A stretch of 52,766 bases of DNA. Source: Mongoliitalea lutea. Its GTDB lineage: Bacteria > Bacteroidota > Bacteroidia > Cytophagales > Cyclobacteriaceae. Position 1 is the stretch's first letter. Every line of letters begins with the position of its first letter. The stretch covers positions 1 through 52,766 of the forward strand of contig NZ_BMYF01000008.1 of assembly GCF_014652135.1 (NCBI RefSeq). The letters are read 5' to 3'. Both the position numbers and the translations under genes were made by a program. The notes under the pieces are model-generated. The model saw only the letters and a list, made by a program, of their open reading frames with translations. It was not told the origin of the DNA and made no database searches. Shown here piece after piece: positions 45,665 through 52,766 of this stretch.

Positions 45665-46738
45665 TTAGTTCCCCATTTTCTTTAGAAAACCTGCATGCGA
45701 TTTTAAGGCCGAAATGAAGGTCTTATTTTCAATGTAAGGTATTTTAAACTCTTCTGCAGTTTCTTTCACTATTGATGAAATTGCTGGATAATGTACGTGG
45801 CAGATATTTGGAAAAAGATGGTGCTCAATCTGAAAATTTAAGCCGCCAAATAAAAATCCAGTAAGCCAACTTTCTCGAGCAAAATTAGCAGTTGTACGCA
45901 TTTGGTGTACTGCCCATGAGTCGTGAATTTCCGTTTCATTTTCAGGTTTGGGCATATGGGTTTCTTTGACCAAATGAGCTAATTGAAACACATTCCCAAT
46001 CAAAGTCCCTTCCGCAAGGTGCATAACCAGGAGCAGTAATAGTACCTGAAACCACGGGAGATTAATCACAATAAGAGGAATAACAAGGAAAAACATGTAA
46101 TAAATCAATTTGAATGCAAAGAGGTTAATATACTCAATGCGAGGAGGTTTTTCATCTCCAATTCTTAGAGACGCATCAAAAAACTTCATATAATCTTTTC
46201 TGTAAAACCATGAAATAGAGGCAAAAGAATATAGAAAAAAAGCATAAATATGTTGGTACTTATGGATCCATTTTTTGGGCTCATCCTTGTGGATTCGAAT
46301 CATTCCTGGAGCTACTTGAAGATCTGCATCATGTCCAATAATGTTGGTATAAGTATGATGTATTTTGTTGTGGGTCATTTTCCATACATATACATTTGCC
46401 CCTATCAGGTTAAAGAGAATTCCCAATGATTTATTAATTTGGGGAGATTTGGAATAAGCGCCATGAAGGGCATCATGGCCAATATTAAAGCCAATCAATC
46501 CCATAGTTAATCCCAAGCCTATCGCAATCATCATATGATACCATAGATTTACTTCTGCAAATAATAATGCAAAATAAAGACCAACCCAAAGAGTCAAAAT
46601 CCCTATTGTTTTGGCTACCATTCTCCCATCAGCTTTTTTTGAAATCTTCTTCTGTTCAAAATAAGCGTTTGTCCTTTCTCGTACTGTCTCTAGAAACATT
46701 GAGCTTGTTTGGGTTCCAAATTTTATTGATTTACTCAT
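45665..46738 (-). CDS. Membrane fatty-acid desaturase
   Basis: This 357-residue protein has four to six membrane segments and the three His boxes of front-end or acyl-lipid desaturases: HDALH (88-92), HNKIHH (123-128) and QIEHH (303-307). Gln in the third box points to a front-end (delta-6-like) type, here without a cytochrome b5 domain. It introduces a double bond into acyl chains with a di-iron centre and would raise membrane fluidity. It converges on the glucan synthase gene. A -7 element at 46855 gives a leader of about 110 bases. Confidence 0.9.
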   Translation of the reverse strand: MSKSIKFGTQTSSMFLETVRERTNAYFEQKKISKKADGRMVAKTIGILTLWVGLYFALLFAEVNLWYHMMIAIGLGLTMGLIGFNIGHDALHGAYSKSPQINKSLGILFNLIGANVYVWKMTHNKIHHTYTNIIGHDADLQVAPGMIRIHKDEPKKWIHKYQHIYAFFLYSFASISWFYRKDYMKFFDASLRIGDEKPPRIEYINLFAFKLIYYMFFLVIPLIVINLPWFQVLLLLLVMHLAEGTLIGNVFQLAHLVKETHMPKPENETEIHDSWAVHQMRTTANFARESWLTGFLFGGLNFQIEHHLFPNICHVHYPAISSIVKETAEEFKIPYIENKTFISALKSHAGFLKKMGN

Positions 46739-46854
46739 GATTTATAGGTGCACAATGGCTTTAAATGAATGCTTTAAAAAATTAACATTATAGTTTTTTG
46801 TCCCGTTTACAATACCACACTTTATTATAGTGCTCATTTACAGGCAAAAGAGCA

Positions 46855-46862
46855 CAAAAGTA
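46855..46862 (-). promoter_or_regulatory. -7 element for the desaturase
   Basis: TACTTTTG on the minus strand fits TAnnTTTG and lies between the CsbD-like gene and the desaturase. No good -33 TTG is seen at the right distance. Confidence 0.4.
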
Positions 46863-46871
46863 AAGGCTAAA

Positions 46872-47057
46872 TCAATACAGTTGGAGTTCTGCCAACAATG
46901 AATCCATAGCCTTTCTACTAATTTTCAATTTGGCTGCAAGTTTTTGGAACATTGTTTCTTGTTCTCCCTCTTTAAATTCAAAGTCCGCATCATTCAAATA
47001 AGGAAACCTCCACTTTAACATGACTTTTTGTTCTCTCCAGCTTCTGACAATATTCAT
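46872..47057 (-). CDS. CsbD-like small stress protein
   Basis: This protein has about 61 residues from the ATG at 47057 (MNIVRSWREQKVMLKWRFPYL). The order SWREQK..LK..FP.L...D..F.EG..E.M...L..KL..S resembles the CsbD-like proteins common in Bacteroidota, which are induced under general stress. The upstream in-frame ATG at 47084 would add nine residues unlike the family. Its function is not known beyond stress association. Confidence 0.55.
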   Translation of the reverse strand: MNIVRSWREQKVMLKWRFPYLNDADFEFKEGEQETMFQKLAAKLKISRKAMDSLLAELQLY

Positions 47058-47084
47058 ATACTTTTTTTTAAATAAATTAACCAA

Positions 47085-47746
47085 GAATTGATTTGTATAT
47101 CTCAGAACACCAGTTTAAATATGTCAAGGATATAAAAAAGTGCTAGGCTAGTTTTTTGAACAATGCTAAGAGCAATATTTATAGCCTAATAGAAGAACAT
47201 AATTTTCTAAATTTAAATTCAATACCAATGGGCAATAGCCAATAAACCTCCCTTAATCAGAGAAAGTCTCTTTTTTGTTTATCTGATCCACTACAATAAC
47301 TTTCTTACCTTTCAATTTGCGGTAAAACTAAAATCCCTTTAATTATTTGATTATCAATGATCCTAAAGTCAGAATTTCCCTTTTCAAACTTTGTTCGCTT
47401 CCTTAAAACCCTCCAATCACCTCTATTTTCTTTTGGTTTGGGATTGCTACAAAACTGTAATAAGATTTCGAAACATATACCTTTGGCACTAATTCAAAGA
47501 TTGGCATTTATTTCACTGAGGAGGTAGCCTCTTGCAAAAGAGTAACAAAAAATTACAAAATTCACACATTTACCCATCATGGCTTAATTTTTGTTAATAG
47601 AAAAATAAAATCTTTTATTAGTTAAATACAAACTTACCGAATTCGGAAAGCAGGCTTTTATATCGTAACTTCACTGAATAATTTTAGCAACATCACCTTT
47701 TTTTACTGATGTGCTATTGGCTATCCTTTCTAATTCAATAAACAGC
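47085..47746. other. Intergenic region upstream of the CheBR-kinase operon
   Basis: About 660 bases with no gene I can support. The only promoter-like match is TACCTTTG at 47478-47485 on the plus strand, an exact TAnnTTTG without a good -33 element, which would give a leader of about 260 bases for the kinase operon. Confidence 0.45.
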
Positions 47747-50700
47747 ATGGGGAAAAAAAGTAAAACAGAAATTACAGAGGAGCCTGGGAAAGAAGTGTTT
47801 CCGATAGTCGCTATTGGCGCATCTGCCGGTGGATTGGAAGCTATTTCTGAACTGCTGAAACATTTGGATCCAAATACAGGGATGGCGTTTATTTTTGTCC
47901 AACATCTCAGCCCTGACCATAAGAGTATGCTTACTCCATTATTGGCTAAAATCACCTCCATGGATGTCAAAGAAGTGGAAAACAAGGTACTGATCAAGCC
48001 TAATAATTTCTACATCATTCCCCCTGACAAGGAAATATCAGTTGAAAAAGGCCATATCAAACTATCACCAAGGCCAGAAAGCCCAAAGGTAAGTTTGCCA
48101 ATAGATATCCTTTTTTCATCACTTGCCAAAACACATAAGGTTAATGTAATCGGAATCATTCTTAGCGGTAGTGCAACTGACGGTTCGATTGGCCTGAAGT
48201 CAATTAAGCAAGAAGGAGGCTTAACCTTTGCACAGGACCGATCGGCTAAATTTATTAGTATGCCTGAATCTGCCATATCTACGGGTATAGTAGACTTTAT
48301 TCTATCTCCAAAAGAAATTGCTTTTGAATTGAATAGAATAAGTAAGCTTCCTAAGGTGAGCGTTTCAGATCCATTAAATGGAGAGGAAGATGGTATTGAA
48401 GACGACAACCCCGATTTCATAGCTATCCTTCTTAGTCTTCAAAAATTTGCAGGTGTTGATTTTTCGGTTTACAAACCAAGAACGATCAAGCGGAGGATTA
48501 TGAGAAGAATGATGCTTTGTAAAGCACAAGATCTTAAAACATACAGACAGCTAATTGGGGAGAGCAATGAAGAAATAAAAATTCTCTATCAGGACCTCTT
48601 GATCAATGTAACCAGTTTTTTCAGAGATCCTGACACCTATAAGTATTTGAAAGAATCCCTCCTTCCCAAGCTCTTTCAGTCAAAAAAAGAAAAGGATAAA
48701 CTAAGAGTCTGGGTGCCTGCTTGTTCCTCCGGTGAAGAGGCGCTGTCTATTGCTATGTTGATCATGGAAGTACAGGAGAATACAGGAGATCATATACCTA
48801 TACAGATATTTGCAACGGACCTGAGCGAGAAAGAAATCAGAAAAGCAAGAATTGGCCTTTATACGCAAAATGAACTGCAATCTGTTTCCCCAAAACGCCT
48901 TCACCGTTTTTTCACCAAAAGTAACAGCAACTACAGGATATCCAAAACTATCAGGGATATCTGTGTCTTTGCTCCTCATAATCTACTTAAAGATCCGCCT
49001 TTTTCAAGAATTGATTTCATTAGCTGTAGAAATTTACTGATCTATCTCGGTAATACAGCCCAAAAAAAGGTGTTGGCTACCTTTCATTATGCTTTGAACG
49101 AGAATGGCTTTTTGATGCTGGGCAAAGCAGAAACCATAAGTTCTTCCACTGATCTATTTTCAGAGGTAAATAAAAAACATAAAATCTATTCCAGAAAAAG
49201 TAGGACCACTTCTATTTTTTTACAACAACCAACGTTAAAAGTGCCAAAAGATTTCAGCCACAGGATTCAGCAGGAAGATGCACCCGATTCTAAATCCGGA
49301 ATTTCAAAACCACCTATTGTATTTACAAAAGGGAACTTAGATCAAATAGTTGATGCCGTTCTTCTTGCAGATTATTTGCCTGCATGTGTGGTTATCAATC
49401 ATCAGATGGAAATTCTCCAATTTAGGGGCAATACAGATTTATACTTTAGCCATGTTTCCGGAAAAGCTTCCTTGAATATCCTGAAAATGGTGAGAAAGGA
49501 AATAGCATTTGGCTTAAGGAGTTTGATATCCAAATCCATCAAGTCCAAGAAGAGTTTTCGAAAAACAGGTATAGAAATAAATTTTCATAATAAAGTTTAT
49601 GTCTTAGCCATTGAAGTTGCCCCACTTCATGTAGAATTAGAAGAAGAATTAATAATAGTTGTTTTTACCCAACATGATCAGTCATCAAGTCTTCATCAGT
49701 TAAAAGCAACAGATGATATTCGTGATACTCAATCAAAGTTAAAGGAAGACAGAATAAAAGAGCTCGAAGAAGAATTGGCATCGTCTCAGGAAGATGCGCT
49801 TGAACTTACCCAAGAGCAGGAGAGATATATTGCAGAACTGCAAAGCGCTAATGAAGAAGTGGTGTCGAGTAATGAAGAACTGCAGACTGTAAATGAAGAA
49901 TTGGAAACATCTAAGGAAGAACTAGAATCTTCTAACGAGGAACTAATTACAACTAATCAAGAACTGCAGACCAGAAATGAACTGCTCAATGAATCTTACG
50001 AGTATTCTAGTGCTATCATTTCTACATTACATGAGCCCATGATTGTCCTGGATAGATTTTTCCGAATCAGGACATTCAACCAATCCTTTTTGAGAATTTT
50101 CCAACTCAATAAACATCAGATAGAAGGTAAGCATTTGTTTGATCTTGAAAACGGTCATTGGAATATTCCAAGTCTTAGAGAGTTGCTCGAACAGATAATC
50201 CCCAAGAATCCATCTTTTAGCAATTTCAAAATTACGCATTCTTTTCCACGGATAGGCGAAAGGGAGTTTTTTTTAAATGCGAGTAGTATTATTCAAAAAA
50301 GTCACGGGGAAGAACTAATTCTGCTTTCATTTAATGATGTAACAGATGCTGAGAGGATCCAGAAAGATAGACTGGAAGGATTTGCGAAGGATATTGAAGA
50401 AAGTAGAAACTATAATCTAAAGCTTGAAAAAGCTGTAAAGGAGAGAACCAATCAGCTAAATCAATCCAATAAAATCCTTGCCGAGAAAAATATTGAACTT
50501 GAAAAAATGAACAAGGAACTTGAGGCCTTTGCCTATGTTTCCAGTCATGACTTAAAAGAACCGCTCCGAAAAATTCAAACTTTTGCCGACAGGATTCTGG
50601 AAAGTGAAATAGAAAATTTATCACCAAAGGGACAAATATATTTTCTCCATATACAGAAATCTTCGAATAGGATGCAAATGCTTATTGAAGATTTGTTGAG

Positions 50701-51223
50701 TTTTACCAGTCTCAACTCCGCAGAAAGAAAATTTGAAGCAACCAATTTGGAAAAAATTATCCAGGATGTTCAGATAGAAATGAAAGAAGATCTTGATAAG
50801 AATCAAGCTCAATTAAAGCTTCATGATTTGTGTGAAGTCAATGTTATCCCCTTTCAGTTCCGGCAGTTGATACATAATATGATCAGCAATTCCTTAAAAT
50901 TTGCAAAGCCAACAATTCCTTTGGAAATCAACGTCTTCTGCAAGCTTGAAACCCATGATAAAATTAGAATTACGGAAAAATTACAACATAAATTATATCA
51001 TCACATTAGATTTTCGGATAATGGGATAGGCTTTGATCAGGAATACAGTAAAAGGATTTTTGAAGTTTTTGAAAAGCTCCACAGTAAAGATGAATATCCT
51101 GGCACAGGAATAGGTTTAGCCATTGTGAAAAAGATTGTTGAAAATCACCATGGTTTTATCAAAGCAACGAGCGAGTCAAATAAAGGAACTATCTTTGATA
51201 TATACCTACCGGCAAAAAAATGA
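47747..51223 (+). CDS. CheB-CheR-PAS-histidine kinase fusion
   Basis: This 1158-residue multidomain protein lacks membrane segments. The CheB methylesterase (about 18-200) has the triad Ser26 (GASAGG), His53 (VQHLSPDH) and Asp145 (GSATDG). The CheR methyltransferase (about 215-485) has the SAM-binding VPACSSGEEALSIAM. A long coiled coil of ELQ/ANEE repeats (about 665-750) leads to a PAS domain (750-865). A second coil precedes HisKA with His934 (VSSHDLKEPL) and HATPase with DNGIGF and GTGIGLAIVKKI. There is no receiver domain on CheB, and no chemoreceptor or CheA lies nearby, so a non-chemotaxis role is likely. ATG 47747 is chosen over GTG 47711. The stop overlaps the next gene by 4 bases. 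Confidence 0.93.
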   Translation: MGKKSKTEITEEPGKEVFPIVAIGASAGGLEAISELLKHLDPNTGMAFIFVQHLSPDHKSMLTPLLAKITSMDVKEVENKVLIKPNNFYIIPPDKEISVEKGHIKLSPRPESPKVSLPIDILFSSLAKTHKVNVIGIILSGSATDGSIGLKSIKQEGGLTFAQDRSAKFISMPESAISTGIVDFILSPKEIAFELNRISKLPKVSVSDPLNGEEDGIEDDNPDFIAILLSLQKFAGVDFSVYKPRTIKRRIMRRMMLCKAQDLKTYRQLIGESNEEIKILYQDLLINVTSFFRDPDTYKYLKESLLPKLFQSKKEKDKLRVWVPACSSGEEALSIAMLIMEVQENTGDHIPIQIFATDLSEKEIRKARIGLYTQNELQSVSPKRLHRFFTKSNSNYRISKTIRDICVFAPHNLLKDPPFSRIDFISCRNLLIYLGNTAQKKVLATFHYALNENGFLMLGKAETISSSTDLFSEVNKKHKIYSRKSRTTSIFLQQPTLKVPKDFSHRIQQEDAPDSKSGISKPPIVFTKGNLDQIVDAVLLADYLPACVVINHQMEILQFRGNTDLYFSHVSGKASLNILKMVRKEIAFGLRSLISKSIKSKKSFRKTGIEINFHNKVYVLAIEVAPLHVELEEELIIVVFTQHDQSSSLHQLKATDDIRDTQSKLKEDRIKELEEELASSQEDALELTQEQERYIAELQSANEEVVSSNEELQTVNEELETSKEELESSNEELITTNQELQTRNELLNESYEYSSAIISTLHEPMIVLDRFFRIRTFNQSFLRIFQLNKHQIEGKHLFDLENGHWNIPSLRELLEQIIPKNPSFSNFKITHSFPRIGEREFFLNASSIIQKSHGEELILLSFNDVTDAERIQKDRLEGFAKDIEESRNYNLKLEKAVKERTNQLNQSNKILAEKNIELEKMNKELEAFAYVSSHDLKEPLRKIQTFADRILESEIENLSPKGQIYFLHIQKSSNRMQMLIEDLLSFTSLNSAERKFEATNLEKIIQDVQIEMKEDLDKNQAQLKLHDLCEVNVIPFQFRQLIHNMISNSLKFAKPTIPLEINVFCKLETHDKIRITEKLQHKLYHHIRFSDNGIGFDQEYSKRIFEVFEKLHSKDEYPGTGIGLAIVKKIVENHHGFIKATSESNKGTIFDIYLPAKK

Positions 51224-51672
51224 AAAGCAATCCTTTAAAAATCTTACTTGCAGATGATGATGAAGCGGATAGGCTTTTATTTATCGAGGCTTTTGATGAA
51301 TTGAACGCTGAAACCTCCGTTCAGACCGTAAATGATGGTGTCGAGCTAATGGCACTTTTACGGCAAACAGTTATTGAATACCTACCAGATATATTGTTCT
51401 TGGATATCAATATGCCTAAAAAGAATGGTTTGGATTGTTTAAAAGAAATCCGTGCAGATAAAAAATTCAAGGAAGTTTCTATAGCCATATTTACAACTTC
51501 TTCTTCCCAAGGTGATATGGAAAACACCTTTCTTCTAGGAGCAAATGTCTACATCAACAAGCCCAATAATTTTCAAAATTTAAAAAAAATTCTTGAAAAG
51601 TCCTTATCTTATGCAAGCGTGTATCAGGATCCACCTTTCAATATAGATAATTTTATCTTAAACGTAGAGTAA
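51220..51672 (+). CDS. Single-domain response regulator (CheY-like)
   Basis: This 150-residue receiver has the acidic triplet Asp12-14 (LLADDDEADR), the phospho-acceptor Asp62 (LFLDINMP), Thr in FTTSSS and the Lys in NKPNNF. It resembles the Rcp1-type receivers that partner with PAS or phytochrome-like kinases. There is no output domain. The 4-base overlap with the kinase gene makes it the obvious phosphorylation partner. Confidence 0.92.
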   Translation: MKSNPLKILLADDDEADRLLFIEAFDELNAETSVQTVNDGVELMALLRQTVIEYLPDILFLDINMPKKNGLDCLKEIRADKKFKEVSIAIFTTSSSQGDMENTFLLGANVYINKPNNFQNLKKILEKSLSYASVYQDPPFNIDNFILNVE

Positions 51673-51684
51673 TTGTCTGAAATT

Positions 51685-52254
51685 ATGGAAAAACATAAAA
51701 TTCACATCAAATACATGGTTAGTCTCCGATGTATTATAGTGGTCAAAGAAGAACTAACTAATTTAGGAATTAAATTTCTTAATGTCAGTTTAGGGGAGGT
51801 TGAAATTCTAGGAAAAATTACCAAACAGCAAAAAGACGATTTAGATATTAATTTAAACAAGATAGGTCTTGAACTCCTTGATGATAAAAAAAGCATTTTA
51901 ATAGATAGAATCAAAAATGAGATCATCATCATGATTCATCATTCAACATCATTGCCTAAAATTAATTTTTCTGACTTTCTCAGTGAAAAGCTTGGGTATG
52001 ATTATACTTACCTTTCCAATATCTTTACAGAGGTACAGGGAATAACCATACAGCAGTTCATTATTTACAATAAAATTGAAAAGGTGAAAGAACTGTTGCT
52101 TTATGATGAGCTAAACCTGACGGAAATTTCCTACCAAATGGATTACAGTAGTATTGCTCATCTTTCCAGTCAGTTCAAAAAAGTTACAGGTCTAACACCT
52201 TCATTTTTTAAATATATTAAAAAAAAGCGACTTAATTATTTAAAAAACAATTGA
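51685..52254 (+). CDS. AraC-family regulator with degenerate HMA-like N-terminus
   Basis: This protein has 189 residues from the ATG at 51685 (a TTG at 51673 is also possible). The C-terminal AraC helix-turn-helix pair covers about 90-180 (FSDFLSEKLGYDYTYLSNIF, then LTEISYQMDYSSIAHLSSQFK). The N-terminal 75 residues keep the ferredoxin-like shape of a heavy-metal-associated domain. The usual metal motif MVCxxC is here MVSLRC, with the first Cys replaced by Ser, so metal binding is doubtful. It begins 12 bases after the receiver gene and is the likely output of the operon. Confidence 0.85.
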   Translation: MEKHKIHIKYMVSLRCIIVVKEELTNLGIKFLNVSLGEVEILGKITKQQKDDLDINLNKIGLELLDDKKSILIDRIKNEIIIMIHHSTSLPKINFSDFLSEKLGYDYTYLSNIFTEVQGITIQQFIIYNKIEKVKELLLYDELNLTEISYQMDYSSIAHLSSQFKKVTGLTPSFFKYIKKKRLNYLKNN

Positions 52255-52736
52255 TTTATACAACTTTTTTGCAAAAACATATAATATTTTTCATAATAAA
52301 ATAGCTGATCTTTATAAAATCAAAACAGGGAATTTCTTATTTGGATCTTTCCTGAATGATTTGCCGAAATCAATTGATTCAATTTTTTGGCTAAGTACAG
52401 TTTGAACTTAAATATTTCCGCATGACATATTACAGGGTGAATTTTGTCATGCGGGACTTTTTTTTAATACCTTTCAAAAATCTACCGATTTTATACAAGG
52501 CAATTTTTTATATCAACAATATCATGTTGTGGGATTTTTTAAAATACTTGTCAAAAAGAACCAAATTAATTTTCTTTTGATCTCTTACAGGTTTAATTCT
52601 ACCTTAAACCATGCTATTTCTATGAACCAAACCTCTAATAATCATCTACTAGTTCAGTTAAATATATTAATTTATAAGTTTTTTATGTAAAATAAAGTAT
52701 TTTTTTTAATGTTAAATTTGTATAAATATAAAAAAC
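52255..52736. other. Intergenic region before the last gene
   Basis: A very AT-rich stretch with a terminator at 52418 and a possible TAAATTTG -7 element at 52713-52720, which sits 16 bases before the final ATG. Nothing else is visible. Confidence 0.5.
52418..52465 (+). terminator. Terminator of the CheBR-kinase operon
   Basis: CCGCATGACA (52418-52427) pairs perfectly with TGTCATGCGG (52445-52454), followed by GAC and eight T. It is 164 bases past the AraC gene stop. Confidence 0.85.
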
Positions 52737-52766
52737 ATGAAAAAAACTATGATTGGATTACTCGTA
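52737..52766 (+). CDS. Start of a secreted protein gene (cut by the window)
   Basis: ATG starts MKKTMIGLLV, the beginning of a signal peptide, and the frame runs off the right edge. A -7-like TAAATTTG lies 16 bases upstream. Nothing more can be said of its function. Confidence 0.5.
   Translation, partial: MKKTMIGLLV

Noticed and set aside
1-52766. CRISPR array or prophage
   Set aside because: No regularly spaced repeats with unique spacers, and no capsid, terminase, portal or integrase-like gene was seen.

Overview
The window reads as a chromosomal segment of a Bacteroidota bacterium, most like the Cytophagia/Cyclobacteriaceae (Algoriphagus-type); the lineage is an inference from gene content. 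Supporting signs are the low GC content, promoters with the Bacteroidota -7 element TAnnTTTG, a SusC/SusD pair, many signal peptides and lipoboxes, PorT-like outer-membrane beta-barrels, and an ExbB-ExbD-ExbD operon with a small membrane protein inside it.

Layout. 1-5340 is housekeeping: a leftward promoter leaving the window, tRNA-Arg(ACG), a beta-barrel protein, a PAP2-like membrane protein, rpoN (sigma-54) and asnS. 5400-7460 is decayed: a small doubtful ORF, a startless coding remnant and a dead transposase gene carrying a 19-bp palindrome. 7487-9565 holds a lipoprotein and a glycine-rich probable surface protein whose start is damaged. 10047-14073 is an operon of an MFS transporter, the NAD(P)H-hydrate repair enzyme Nnr and a UMF1-type transporter. 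14134-16436 is the ExbB/ExbD energy-transduction operon. 17644-26037 is a SusC/SusD nutrient-uptake pair followed by a large FG-GAP/ASPIC-UnbV lipoprotein. 26234-29630 is a TlpA-like thioredoxin protein divergent from an OmpR-type two-component system, with four phased TGTAAA boxes between them. 29811-30157 is an antitoxin with an internally deleted toxin remnant. 30835-34116 is an ECF sigma module: the sigma factor, a membrane-anchored protein ending in a predicted beta-barrel, and a divergent outer-membrane protein plus lipoprotein. 34350-35209 is a wrecked ISXO2-type transposase. 35481-36583 is a lipoprotein/beta-barrel pair. 36771-45464 is a giant cyclic beta-1,2-glucan synthase-like gene. 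45665-47057 has a fatty-acid desaturase and a CsbD-like stress protein. 47747-52254 is a signalling operon of a CheB-CheR-PAS-histidine kinase fusion, a CheY-like receiver and an AraC-type regulator. A new secreted-protein gene starts at the right edge.

How it works together. The window is rich in envelope and sensing modules: TonB energisation (ExbBD) that can power SusC, three regulatory modules with their own targets next door (ECF, OmpR-type, CheBR-kinase), and periplasmic glucan and lipid-desaturation genes that suggest envelope or osmotic adaptation. The clearest regulatory signals are two matched ECF-type promoters (GGCAACC-17 bp-CGTnAT) firing in opposite directions at 32783-32904, and the TGTAAA repeats at one-helical-turn spacing at 27479-27516. 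The most interesting candidate system is the ECF module, because its probable anti-sigma protein appears to join a cytoplasmic N-terminus, one membrane helix, a long periplasmic linker and a beta-barrel in one chain.
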